This document shows positions 1 to 7,793 of a stretch of DNA of 51,057 nt, in pieces. A program made the position numbers and the translations under genes. The notes below the pieces were generated by a model, which searched no databases, was not told the origin of the DNA, and saw nothing but the letters and a program-made list of their open reading frames with translations. The number at the start of each line of letters is the position of its first letter. The first letter of the stretch is position 1. Location: positions 1-51,057 of the forward strand of contig JBBDWK010000004.1 of assembly GCA_040902885.1 (NCBI GenBank). Direction: 5' to 3'. This stretch comes from JBBDWK01 sp040902885 (lineage in GTDB: Bacteria; Acidobacteriota; Terriglobia; Bryobacterales; Bryobacteraceae).

Positions 1-704
1 ACCTGCTGCCTTTTTGTTGACACCAATGTCCCTTTAATTATGCGCGGCTGTATATCGGCCGCTCCCCAAGTCGTATTCGGGTTTAGAAATGCTCGTGGAA
101 AAAACACGCGCAATTGGAAGTCGGTCACCCGTTGGCGGCCGACGTTCTTAACATCGGCGACGAAAGAATACACGTGGCGATCGGCCTGTATCCTTGCATC
201 CCTATAACCAGTGACAGGAATCAGGTCATATTCAGCGTAGGCGCTGAAAACGGCTTCGGGCAGAAGCGAGCGCAGGTTCTCGAGCACTTCCGACTCCTCC
301 CTGAACTCTACGCGCGGATTCATGAGCAGGACGGAGCGGATGCCCTCCAGACTTACGCCAGCCTGCTTGTAGAAGAAAATCGGCATAGACCGCCCCAACG
401 CATGCGTCATAAAAGCCGCAACTGCGATCTCCTGTTCTAACCATACGGATCCGCGGGTGACGGTCCTGCCGTCAGGAGTGAGGACATCGCCGCGCTGGTG
501 CATTATGCAAATAAATCCTGCTGAGCGGAATAGCGCCTTCAGGATATGGCTGCTCAGACCTTCTGCCGTCGATTGAGTGTCGGCGAAGTACGGCTCGAAA
601 TCTGGCCGAACCTCCCGAATAAGAGCGCAGACGTCGCTGCCAAGCTTCTTCTCGGCGGTCGTGTACTGCCCACAGCTGACGAATATCAAAGGTTTGTCAG
701 ACAT
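1..704 (-). CDS. TIR-like domain protein, 3' end beyond window
   Basis: An open reading frame starts at ATG 704 and runs without a stop through position 1, giving at least 234 residues. The first ~150 residues look like a bacterial TIR-like or nucleotide-binding fold: an N-terminal strand IFVSCGQYT, a FEPYFAD strand, an AGFICIMH strand and the helix SVWLEQEIAVAAF, whose acidic residues sit where TIR NADases carry the catalytic Glu. After about residue 160 comes a beta-rich part (VYSFVADVKNVGRQRVTDF) resembling an immunoglobulin-like fold. Such proteins are common in defence islands, where TIR domains cleave NAD or make nucleotide signals. The neighbours, a transposase relic and the TcmP/DUF5131 pair, fit an accessory island. 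NADase activity is inferred, and the C-terminus cannot be seen. Confidence 0.68.
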   Translation of the reverse strand, partial: MSDKPLIFVSCGQYTTAEKKLGSDVCALIREVRPDFEPYFADTQSTAEGLSSHILKALFRSAGFICIMHQRGDVLTPDGRTVTRGSVWLEQEIAVAAFMTHALGRSMPIFFYKQAGVSLEGIRSVLLMNPRVEFREESEVLENLRSLLPEAVFSAYAEYDLIPVTGYRDARIQADRHVYSFVADVKNVGRQRVTDFQLRVFFPRAFLNPNTTWGAADIQPRIIKGTLVSTKRQQ

Positions 705-896
705 GGCTGGCTGAACACCAACAATATCACGCCTGCCTGACGATCAGTTCGTCGGATATCGACCTCAATTCAGCAACTTAGCGGGAATATGGCCTGATAG
801 GTACCCACAAACGATAGATCTTATCGGGAGCGCGCCGGTGAGCATGGCTGAGGCGCAGCCGAACGTTTATGCCGGCGCGCTTTCGATAAGACCGTT

Positions 897-1160
897 TCAA
901 ATCAGGCGCTGGCGTTTGCGGCGGGCGCGGCAGCTATGGGTATTGACCCGCTTGTTCTGTAGCGCGAGTGCGGACAGTTCTTGAGGCAGAGTGAAGACCA
1001 CATGGAAATAGCTGGCGCCGAGAACTCGTCGGAGCGAGCGGCGAGCCACCGGTTGCGGGCATTGCTCTGGCACTTTGGGCCTTCCCGGCCGGAAGCGATA
1101 GTTGCCCTTGCAAGAGGACAGCGGGTACCCGATACATCTGAGAGGACAAATGTTTTGTAA
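897..1160 (-). pseudogene. IS91-type transposase fragment, frameshifted
   Basis: The minus strand encodes a stretch ending in ASYFHVVFTLPQEL and LALQNKRV, the hallmark of IS91-family transposases just after their N-terminal zinc-binding domain. Upstream, KCQSNARNRWLAARSDE is recovered only by changing frame, and the preceding cysteine-rich segment is degraded. The reading is therefore broken by at least one frameshift and then stops at 897-899. Only about 85 residues of a protein normally several hundred long remain, so it is a dead relic. It lies between the TIR-like gene and the TcmP gene and marks past transposition in this island. I see no gene in the remaining 705-896 bases. Confidence 0.7.
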
Positions 1161-1163
1161 AAT

Positions 1164-2021
1164 GTGCTGGTGTCCTCTGGTTGGCAGAATCTCCGTGTGG
1201 ACGATGACGGCCTGATGACTCCCGAAGTCGGCGGCTGGGCGGAGACGAAGTATCGCCTTTTGGCCCTCTACGACGAGTTGTTCTCGACCGGCATGAAGAA
1301 CAAGTGGAAGCGAGTCTATCTCGATTTGTACGCCGGGGCCGGGTACAGCCGAATCCAAGGAACGAGCAAATTCCTAAAGGCGTCGCCCATGATCGCCCTG
1401 ACGGTTACTCACCCTTTTGACAAGTATATCTTTTGCGAGGGACGCGAAGACCTCTTAGACGCCCTGAAGGCTCGTGTGAAGCGGATCGGGCCTCAAGCCA
1501 ATGTGGCGTACATCCTAGGCAACTGTGACGCTGAAATCGAGAAGATTTACAAAGAGATACCCAAGGGGTCATTCACGAACAACGTGCTCAGCCTTTGTCT
1601 GGTGGACCCATTCGACTTCGGGCTCAAGTTCGAGACTTTGCGCAGGCTTTCCACTGTCTTCATGGATTTTGTCGTCCTGCTCGCCATCGGCATGGATGCG
1701 AATCGTAATTATGAACATTATGTTGAGGGAGAGTCCACTAAGATTGACGAGGCGCTTGGGAATACGAAATGGCGGGAACGCTGGAGGGCCGTCGGGATCA
1801 GGAGGAGCGACTTCAGGGCGTTTTTAGCCGGCGAGTTCTGCAGGAGCATGGAATCTCTTGGTTACCTCAAGAAGCCGCTGGATCGCATGAAGCTGGTCCG
1901 GTCCGTAGAGAAGAACTTGCCGCTTTACTACCTGGCGCTATTCTCTCGGAGTGAGACGGCCTTCAAATTCTGGGATGATGTGCTCAGGTACAGCACCGAT
2001 CAGAAGAACCTTTGGGATTGA
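1164..2021 (+). CDS. tcmP: TcmP family protein (three-Cys-motif partner)
   Basis: The 285-residue protein matches the TcmP family, named because it is encoded beside proteins with a three-cysteine motif. A TPEVGGWAETKYRLL segment leads into YLDLYAGAGYSRI, a Rossmann-type glycine-rich loop like motif I of methyltransferases. LCLVDPFDFGLKFETL supplies an acidic DPF motif at the position of motif IV. The reading frame opens just after an in-frame stop at 1158-1160, and GTG 1164 is the first start; ATG at codon 17 is an alternative. The partner starts 6 bp downstream, so the two are surely co-transcribed. The biochemical role is unknown. The pair is frequent in accessory and phage-related DNA, and a defence or nucleic-acid modification role is inference. 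Confidence 0.85.
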   Translation: MLVSSGWQNLRVDDDGLMTPEVGGWAETKYRLLALYDELFSTGMKNKWKRVYLDLYAGAGYSRIQGTSKFLKASPMIALTVTHPFDKYIFCEGREDLLDALKARVKRIGPQANVAYILGNCDAEIEKIYKEIPKGSFTNNVLSLCLVDPFDFGLKFETLRRLSTVFMDFVVLLAIGMDANRNYEHYVEGESTKIDEALGNTKWRERWRAVGIRRSDFRAFLAGEFCRSMESLGYLKKPLDRMKLVRSVEKNLPLYYLALFSRSETAFKFWDDVLRYSTDQKNLWD

Positions 2022-2027
2022 ACTTCG

Positions 2028-2834
2028 ATGTCACTGCTTTCAAAAATTGAGTGGACGGATGCAACCTGGAACCCGGTTCGCGGCTGCACGAAGGTGAGTC
2101 CCGGTTGCAAGCATTGCTACGCGGAAAGGTTCGCGGAGCGTTTCCGCGGAGTGAAGGGACATCCCTTCGAGCAAGGCTTCGATCTGCGTCTCGTTCCAGA
2201 GAAGCTTGGTGAACCCCTGCGCTGGAGCGAGCCGAAAATGATATTCGTCAACTCGATGAGTGATCTGTTCCACGAGGGCGTCCCGCTTACGTATATTGAG
2301 AAGGTGGCGGCGACGATGCGGCTTGCGAACTGGCACACCTATCAGGTGCTCACGAAGCGCTCCGAGCGCCTGCGGGAACTGCTTTGCGGGCCGCTCCGGG
2401 CAGCCGCAAATGATGCACATATATGGTGGGGTGTGTCAGTGGAGGACCGTAAGTACGGTCTGCCGCGAATCGCCAACCTTCAAGCAACTCCTGCTACTGT
2501 TCGTTTCCTCTCCGTGGAACCGCTCCTGGAAGACGTCGGAAAGCTGCCGCTACATGGCATCTCTTGGGTCATTGTGGGCGGCGAAAGCGGACCCGGCGCG
2601 CGGCCGATGAAAGAGGAGTGGGTTCTTTCCATTCGCGAAGAGTGCAAAGCCGCCAACGTTCCATTCTTCTTCAAACAGTGGGGCGGCGTGCGCAAGAAAG
2701 CCGCAGGCAGGACGCTTCGAGGCCGGACTCACGATAATTTTCCCGGGCGTGTACGGAACCCGACGTTGCCGGCACTGCTGCGCCTTAAACACGCACTCGA
2801 AATCGAAAACGCCGCGCTCGTGCAGTTGGTCTAA
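2028..2834 (+). CDS. DUF5131 / phage Gp37-Gp68 family protein
   Basis: This 268-residue protein begins with the family signature IEWTDATWNPVRGCTKVSPG followed by CKHC, which gives three cysteines in a C-x6-C-x2-C arrangement resembling the iron-sulphur cluster motif of radical SAM enzymes. Further conserved blocks are FVNSMSDLFHEGVP, TYQVLTKRSERL, WWGVSVED, FLSVEPLLED, WVIVGGESGPGARPM and FFFKQWGG. Length and block order are normal for the family. The ATG lies 6 bp after the tcmP stop, so the genes form a two-gene operon. Homologues occur in phages and in bacterial accessory regions. A radical SAM chemistry is suggested by the cysteines but not shown. Confidence 0.88.
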   Translation: MSLLSKIEWTDATWNPVRGCTKVSPGCKHCYAERFAERFRGVKGHPFEQGFDLRLVPEKLGEPLRWSEPKMIFVNSMSDLFHEGVPLTYIEKVAATMRLANWHTYQVLTKRSERLRELLCGPLRAAANDAHIWWGVSVEDRKYGLPRIANLQATPATVRFLSVEPLLEDVGKLPLHGISWVIVGGESGPGARPMKEEWVLSIREECKAANVPFFFKQWGGVRKKAAGRTLRGRTHDNFPGRVRNPTLPALLRLKHALEIENAALVQLV

Positions 2835-3151
2835 GCGATCGGCGGCTTTCCAAACTTCTCTAATGCGCGGCTGAGGCCCGAATCGAATGCCATATGGACG
2901 TGAGGCCGGCGCGCCCGAAGTCAACGTTGGTCCCAAACTGCAACGCAGGACCGCATCGATCGACACGAGAGGATGCTGGTCAAGCCTTAAGTTAGCGCTT
3001 ATGCCACGGTTCCGCCTGCCCAGCGCCCTCAAAGCCCACTACGCCCCCTCTCCCCATCACTGCACTCACCGCGAAATATCTCCCATCCCTGCAATCACTT
3101 CCACCCCACAGCCCTCCGCCACCGCCACTCGCTTCCATAACCTAAAATCGT
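2835..3151. other. Intergenic junction with possible IS-end sequence
   Basis: No gene is evident here. Around 2975-3010 a segment containing CAAGCCTTAAGTTAG resembles a segment near 50935-50955 (CAAGCTTAAGTTAGTTT), and both occur at the outer side of an accessory block. The downstream part (3015-3140) is pyrimidine-rich and leads to the next gene at 3152. I read this as the junction between the island and the core chromosome. The insertion-sequence interpretation is tentative. Confidence 0.3.
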
Positions 3152-3811
3152 ATGGCCACAAGAAAGCAGCGAGAAGCCAACCGCCGTAACGCCCAAAAGA
3201 GCACCGGCCCCCAGACCGCCGAAGGACGCGCTGCCGTCCGCTTCAACGCCCTCAAGCACGGACTCGCCGCCGATGTCCTCCTGCCCGGCGAAGACGAAGC
3301 CGCCTTCAATGAAATCCTGGAAGACTTGCGCGCGCGCTTCCAACCCATCGATGCCGTCGAGAACATCCTCGTCAACCAGATGGCCATGGCCTACTGGCGG
3401 CAAAGCCGCTACCTGCAGATTGAAGCCGGCTTCTACTCCCTCCGCACGGATGAGCTCCCGCATGACTTTGCCGACCGGTACACGGAAACCTCCCTGCGCT
3501 GCCGCCTGGGTTACATTCTTGACAAGGACGCCAAAGGTCCTCAGACCCTGGCCACTCTCTCCCGCTATGAGACCCGCGCCGAGCGCTCCTTCTATAGGGC
3601 CCTGCACGAATTGCAGCGCCTGCAGGCGGGCCGCGAAGGCCAACAGGTTCCCGTGCCGGAAGTGGTGGAAGTCTTTGCTGATGAAGAGTTAAAGCATTTT
3701 GCCAAACAAAGCCAATTTGCGCCCGCGCCTCCGGACGCCGCCTACCGCGCCGGCGCCCTTCCGGAAAGCAGCGTCCCCAGCTCCGAAGCCGGAAATCGCA
3801 GCCCCACGTAA
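3152..3811 (+). CDS. Conserved hypothetical protein (KSTGPQTAEG family)
   Basis: The 219-residue protein opens with a basic segment RKQREANRRNAQKSTGPQT and then EGRAAVRFNALKHGL, the signature of a widespread uncharacterised family often present in many copies in Acidobacteria and Planctomycetes. The rest is helix-rich and charged, with no signal peptide or membrane span. Function is unknown; the basic N-terminus could bind nucleic acid, but that is a guess. Its last 70 bp overlap the end of the convergent hemQ gene at 3742-3811. The tail after about residue 195 (APAPPDAAYRAG) is low complexity and may simply be read-through into hemQ antisense sequence. Confidence 0.75.
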   Translation: MATRKQREANRRNAQKSTGPQTAEGRAAVRFNALKHGLAADVLLPGEDEAAFNEILEDLRARFQPIDAVENILVNQMAMAYWRQSRYLQIEAGFYSLRTDELPHDFADRYTETSLRCRLGYILDKDAKGPQTLATLSRYETRAERSFYRALHELQRLQAGREGQQVPVPEVVEVFADEELKHFAKQSQFAPAPPDAAYRAGALPESSVPSSEAGNRSPT

Positions 3812-4596
3812 AACGTTCCGAACAGCGCGTACACCGCGCTCACCTCGTCGAAGCGCATCTCGTAAATCAGCCGCTTGAACACCAGCGGGTCGTCGGCGAA
3901 TAGATCCACGCCCCACTCCCAGTCGTCGAAGCCGATCGACCCGGTGATGATCTGCTTCACATGGTCCGCATAGCGCCGCCCGATCATCCCATGCTCGTGC
4001 ATCATGCGCTGCCGCTCGGTCATGGGCACGCGATACCAGTTCTTGTCCTCGCCCCGCCGCCGGTCCATCGGATAAAAGCAAAGATACCGGCGGTCCGGTA
4101 TGCGCGGCCAAAGCCGGGGGGCCATGGCCTTGCGCTGCACCGCCAGCGTCTCTTCGATCTTCTCCTTCCACTCGGGTGAGTGCGGCTTCAAACCCTGCTC
4201 GGCCAGCGACGCGTAGACCTTGGTCGTGGTCTCGTACAATCCGAGCTCCACAACGGACAGATAGGACGTCGTCTTCTCCAGATACCGGGAAAGCTGCAGC
4301 GTATCGACGCGCAGCTCCGCGCCGGCCAGATCCTCGAAGGAGTCGCGAAAGTGTACCAGCATCAAGTCGCCCTTGTGGCCGAGCAGCGAAAACAACGCGC
4401 TGTTCTCCAGTCCGCCCAGGACGGATACCGCCTCGTCGAGCACTTCCCTTCTCCGCCGCTCGTCCTGCGCCTGCCATTCCGCCCATCGGATGCGCAGCAT
4501 CTGGTGCAATACGCTGGAGCCTTCGATGGTCAGCGGTACCGGAGGCAGGCTGTCGAGGGACGGCCGGACCTGTTCTTCTACTTTCGTCGCATTCAT
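3742..4596 (-). CDS. hemQ: Coproheme decarboxylase HemQ (chlorite dismutase-like)
   Basis: The 284-residue protein is a heme-dependent peroxidase-like enzyme of the chlorite dismutase superfamily. It matches HemQ/ChdC, which decarboxylates coproheme III to heme b in the coproporphyrin-dependent pathway. Visible blocks are YLCFYPMDRRRG, NWYRVPM, MMHEHGMIGRRYADHVKQI with the likely proximal His, ITGSIGFDDWEWGVDLF, and MRFDEVSAVYALFGTF near the C-terminus. The N-terminal half has the matching FSLLGHKGDLMLVHFRD block. It is cytoplasmic with no signal. ATG 4596 faces the divergent oxidoreductase across 50 bp, which must hold both promoters. Other heme genes are not adjacent. Confidence 0.88.
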   Translation of the reverse strand: MNATKVEEQVRPSLDSLPPVPLTIEGSSVLHQMLRIRWAEWQAQDERRRREVLDEAVSVLGGLENSALFSLLGHKGDLMLVHFRDSFEDLAGAELRVDTLQLSRYLEKTTSYLSVVELGLYETTTKVYASLAEQGLKPHSPEWKEKIEETLAVQRKAMAPRLWPRIPDRRYLCFYPMDRRRGEDKNWYRVPMTERQRMMHEHGMIGRRYADHVKQIITGSIGFDDWEWGVDLFADDPLVFKRLIYEMRFDEVSAVYALFGTFYVGLRFPASELGTLLSGRAPAR

Positions 4597-4646
4597 TGGA
4601 GTTCCTGATGCTATTATGTCATTCGCTTAGGGGATATGATCTAGCC

Positions 4647-5948
4647 ATGGAACGACGCACCTTTCTGACCAACGCCGGTCAAGCCGCCGCGTTCACCGCC
4701 GCCTCGGCAAGCAAAATCGTGGGCGCGAACGACCGCGTGCTGGTGGGGATGATCGGTTGCGGCGGACGCGCGCGCTATGTCTGCCGGCTGATGCGCGAAG
4801 CGCCCAATGTCGAGTTTGTCGCCGTCGCCGATCCATGGAAACCCAAGGCCGAGGCCGCGCGCGAATGGGCAGGCCCGGCCGCCAAATCCTTCGGCGACTT
4901 TCGGAAGCTGCTCGAGATCAAGGAAATCGACGCTGTAATGGTGGGCACTCCCGATCACTGGCACTGCATCCCGACCGTACTGGCATGCCAGGCCGGCAAG
5001 GACGTCTACGTCGAGAAGCCGCTGGCGCACAACATTCGCGAGGGCCGCGCCATGGTGGAAGCGGCGCGCCGCTACAAGCGGCTGGTGCAGACCGGGACGC
5101 AGCACCGCTCGGCGCCGCACTTTCCCGAGGTGGCCAAGATCATTCAGAGCGGCCAACTGGGCGAAGTGCGCTACGTGCGTGTCTGGAACTTCACCAACAT
5201 GGCTCCGGACGGCATCGGCCGCGTACCGGATGCGCCCGTTCCCGACGATGTCGATTGGGACATGTATCTTGGCCCCGCGCCCAAGGTCCCCTTCAATGCC
5301 AAGCGGCTCGGTCCCTCCTACCGCTGGTTCTCGGACTATGCCGGCGGCTACATCACGGACTTTGGCACGCATCGCTTCGATACCGTCCATCAGATCATGG
5401 GCGCCGATGCGCCGCTTGCCGTCTCGGCCTCGGGCGGCCGCTTCGCCATCAACGATGCGGGCGACATGCCCACCTTGATGCAGGTCACCTACGAGTACCC
5501 GAACTTCGTGCTGAGCTATGAGGCGTGCAACATCAGCGCTCACGGCCTGGGCGGCCGGAGTCCGGGAATGAAGTATTACAACTCGCGCGGCGACTTCGAC
5601 CGGCCGCATGGCCAGGCCTATTACGGCACCAACGGAGCAATCTTCGCCGACCGCATCGGCTACGAGATCTTTCCGGACCGCGGACGCATCGAGCGCAAAT
5701 ACACGAACGTGCCGGACGCCACGCCGCTGCACGCGAAGAAGTTCATCGAGTGCGTCCGCAGCCGGGAGACGCCGCCCGGCGAAATTGAGGTAGGCCACCG
5801 TTCCAGCATCATTCCGCACCTGGGCAACATTGCCTTGAAAATAGGCAAGAAGCTCAAGTGGGATGAGGCAAAGGAAGAATTTCCCGGCAAATCGGAAGCC
5901 AACAAACTGCTGGGACGCAAAGCCCGCAAGCCCTGGGATCTGGTCTAG
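4647..5948 (+). CDS. Gfo/Idh/MocA family oxidoreductase, Tat-exported type
   Basis: The 433-residue product starts with a twin-arginine leader (MERRTFLTNAGQ) and then the NAD(P)-binding fold VLVGMIGCGGRARYVCRLM. The family motif EKPLAHN gives the catalytic Lys, and GGYITDFGTHRFDTVHQIMG provides the conserved Asp and His of the substrate site. A dimerising beta domain follows. Such enzymes oxidise or isomerise sugars and cyclitols, and leadered forms are abundant in Acidobacteria and Planctomycetes that degrade plant polysaccharides. The frame is open upstream to 4176, but the leader and the ATG at 4647 mark the true start. The stop overlaps the end of the convergent GT-C gene by 4 bp. Substrate is not predictable. 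Confidence 0.88.
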   Translation: MERRTFLTNAGQAAAFTAASASKIVGANDRVLVGMIGCGGRARYVCRLMREAPNVEFVAVADPWKPKAEAAREWAGPAAKSFGDFRKLLEIKEIDAVMVGTPDHWHCIPTVLACQAGKDVYVEKPLAHNIREGRAMVEAARRYKRLVQTGTQHRSAPHFPEVAKIIQSGQLGEVRYVRVWNFTNMAPDGIGRVPDAPVPDDVDWDMYLGPAPKVPFNAKRLGPSYRWFSDYAGGYITDFGTHRFDTVHQIMGADAPLAVSASGGRFAINDAGDMPTLMQVTYEYPNFVLSYEACNISAHGLGGRSPGMKYYNSRGDFDRPHGQAYYGTNGAIFADRIGYEIFPDRGRIERKYTNVPDATPLHAKKFIECVRSRETPPGEIEVGHRSSIIPHLGNIALKIGKKLKWDEAKEEFPGKSEANKLLGRKARKPWDLV

Positions 5949-7663
5949 CGCAGTGCAACCGCTTCCTGCGGTCGCGGCTCGGAAACCGTTACTGAGCCGC
6001 GACCGTAGGGAGCGGACTGCCGTGAGATTCGCGGCGGCATCGCGTCCGGTTCCACCAACCACACTGCCCGGTCTCCGAAGTACGCCATGAGCTTCGCGTT
6101 CTCTTCGGGACTCATCTCCCGCGCCCACGCAATACGGGATGCGTCGATATCCGGCTCGTTGTAAACCCAGTCGTCGACCGGGTTGTGGGCGGGTGCGTAT
6201 CTCACGATGGCGAGGTGACGGCCGGGCCGCGCGTGCAGCTCACTCGCAATGCGCCAGCGGGGCAAACCGAGACCTTCGGTTCCGTACCACATGGAGGGCC
6301 ACCGGCTTATGGTGAGATTCAAGGGTCCGGCAAGCAACCGAATGACCACTAGCAGGATGCAGAGGGCCGGAATCATATTCGCCATGGCCGGCCGCCAGGC
6401 GCGAAGGTGGCGCATGCACTGGATGAGAACGGCGTAAACGATGGCCGTCGCGGGCGCGGCATAGTGGGGGAAGAACCAGGCATTCAGGCACAGGCCGAAG
6501 AGGAACACGGCGCCGCAGAGGACGAGAAACCGGATCCGGCGATCCGCCAGCGCCCAGGGCAGCATTGCGAGCGGAATTATCAGGACGATTCCGAAGAAGA
6601 AGAAAGCCATAATCCCAAACTTCTTGGCAATGCCGTTGAGATATCCCCGGACGGTGCGGGTCTCCTGAAATTCGGCCAGTTCCATGGACACGTAGAAATC
6701 CCTGAACTCCTTGTGCCGGTATGGAGGCTCGGGGTGAGGTTTCTGCCACAGGAAGACTTGCGCCTGGGCATAAGTATTGCGGTTGATCTGGTACGGCAGC
6801 GTCCACGGGCTGCCGAAGACACGCCAGTTGTAATAGCCCATTGCCAGAAGCACCGCCGCCAGAGGCGCTGCCACCTGTCCCAGAAAGGCTAATTTCATTT
6901 GTGGGGCAGGCCCCCGGCCTGCGGCGGCCTCCCAGGCCGCCTGCCCAAGCACGAAGATCACCGGCAAACTAAGCCAGAGCCCCTCGTAAGGCCGAGTCAC
7001 CGCGAGAATCGCAAAGCCGCACCCCAGAACGAGCGCGGAGGCGGCACGTGGCCTCCGCATCAGCCGGGGCAGTGCGCCGAGGACCAGTGCGCCGCCCAAA
7101 GCCGCCAGACTGCCGCCCCAATAGCTGTTCATCCAGTAGCTGAAGATGCCCAGCCGCATGACGGCGATCATGCCGCCACCCAGCGCCCAGACAGGCGGCA
7201 GCCACGCCTGCAGCATCCAGCAGATCGCGCCGCACATCAGGCCGGTCGTCAGCCAGACGCCAAACCAGGGATGCCCGAAGAGGAGCTTCCCCGCGGCCAG
7301 CATGACGCCTTGGCCCGGAAAATACATGGACATGTAGGAGGGCCAATGGCTGATGTGGAAGCTTTCAAAGTGCATCCACAGGGGATGCGTAGGGTTGGTG
7401 AGCCGTCCGGATGCGAAGGTCTCCCCCGCCAGCAGGTAGCTGAATTCGTCATGCACGAAAGGCTGCGGGACCGGAAACACCGGCAGTAAGACGAGGCGAA
7501 GGAGCAGCGCGGAGGCAGTCACGCTCAGCACCGCTAACCAGCGCCGCCGGGCGAGCCGCGTGAACAACTGTCGAACCCGTCTGAGCCGCAGCGGCGCGAA
7601 GTGAGGGGCCGCAAGCGCCAGCGTCAGCAGGATCGCTGTAAAACCGGCTTCCACTATGAACAT
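5945..7663 (-). CDS. GT-C fold membrane glycosyltransferase-like protein
   Basis: The 572-residue protein has an N-terminal membrane anchor and about ten further hydrophobic spans. After the second span, the loop FVHDEFSYLLAGETFASGRL carries the Asp-Glu pair in the first extracytoplasmic loop that is typical of ArnT/PMT-type GT-C enzymes using polyprenyl-phosphate sugars. The C-terminal ~120 residues form a soluble domain (HLAIVRYAPAHNP, DDWVYNEPDID). The acceptor and sugar are unknown. ATG 7663 lies only 2 bp from the first of two operator-like dyads shared with the pilus genes, so its expression may be affected by the same regulator. The stop overlaps the convergent oxidoreductase by 4 bp. 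Confidence 0.75.
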   Translation of the reverse strand: MFIVEAGFTAILLTLALAAPHFAPLRLRRVRQLFTRLARRRWLAVLSVTASALLLRLVLLPVFPVPQPFVHDEFSYLLAGETFASGRLTNPTHPLWMHFESFHISHWPSYMSMYFPGQGVMLAAGKLLFGHPWFGVWLTTGLMCGAICWMLQAWLPPVWALGGGMIAVMRLGIFSYWMNSYWGGSLAALGGALVLGALPRLMRRPRAASALVLGCGFAILAVTRPYEGLWLSLPVIFVLGQAAWEAAAGRGPAPQMKLAFLGQVAAPLAAVLLAMGYYNWRVFGSPWTLPYQINRNTYAQAQVFLWQKPHPEPPYRHKEFRDFYVSMELAEFQETRTVRGYLNGIAKKFGIMAFFFFGIVLIIPLAMLPWALADRRIRFLVLCGAVFLFGLCLNAWFFPHYAAPATAIVYAVLIQCMRHLRAWRPAMANMIPALCILLVVIRLLAGPLNLTISRWPSMWYGTEGLGLPRWRIASELHARPGRHLAIVRYAPAHNPVDDWVYNEPDIDASRIAWAREMSPEENAKLMAYFGDRAVWLVEPDAMPPRISRQSAPYGRGSVTVSEPRPQEAVALR

Positions 7664-7665
7664 GG

Positions 7666-7716
7666 TGTAAACGGGTTGCTACGCATCGGCATACGAAGTG
7701 TAAACAGCCGTTGACA
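7666..7716 (+). promoter_or_regulatory. Tandem operator dyads upstream of the GT-C gene
   Basis: Two sites 33 bp apart share the form TGTAAAC-N4-GTTNACA. The distal site (7666-7683) has a perfect left arm TGTAAAC, while its right arm keeps only TAC. The proximal site (7699-7716) is TGTAAAC AGCC GTTGACA, an inverted repeat with one mismatch. The same pair, with 32 bp spacing, occurs before flp and cpaB. The proximal site ends 52 bp before a sigma-54-type promoter. I infer binding sites of an enhancer-binding activator. The proximal right arm also contains TTGACA, but no -10 box is found at a suitable distance for a sigma-70 promoter. Confidence 0.6.
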
Positions 7717-7768
7717 GCCCATGGGCCGCACGGCGGAGAATCGCGCGAAAACCTGTAAGTCTGGCAAA

Positions 7769-7783
7769 TGGGTGGCCGATTGC
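7769..7783 (+). promoter_or_regulatory. Sigma-54-type promoter (TGG-N8-TTGC)
   Basis: The sequence TGGGTGGCCGATTGC has GG at 7770-7771 and GC at 7782-7783 with exactly 10 bases between, the -24/-12 layout recognised by RpoN. The predicted transcript start is near 7795, within one or two bases of the GTG at 7794. The message would be leaderless or would be translated from ATG 7800. The same TGGG-N7-TTGC form recurs at 9355 and 17764 behind the same dyads, which is why I accept this short match. Confidence 0.55.
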
Positions 7784-7793
7784 GGGTCTCGCT

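Noticed and set aside
4176..4646. Long N-terminal extension of the Gfo/Idh/MocA oxidoreductase frame
   Set aside because: The extension is antisense to hemQ, rich in Arg and Pro with no family pattern, and precedes a proper Tat leader at ATG 4647.
4641..6128. A 495-codon minus-strand frame antisense to the Gfo/Idh/MocA gene
   Set aside because: It is a high-GC shadow frame without family motifs, opposite a gene with clear motifs.
7711..7716. TTGACA within the dyads before the GT-C gene and flp as sigma-70 -35 boxes
   Set aside because: No acceptable -10 box lies 16-18 bp downstream in either case, the third copy reads TTCACA, and the hexamer is explained as the right arm of the dyad.
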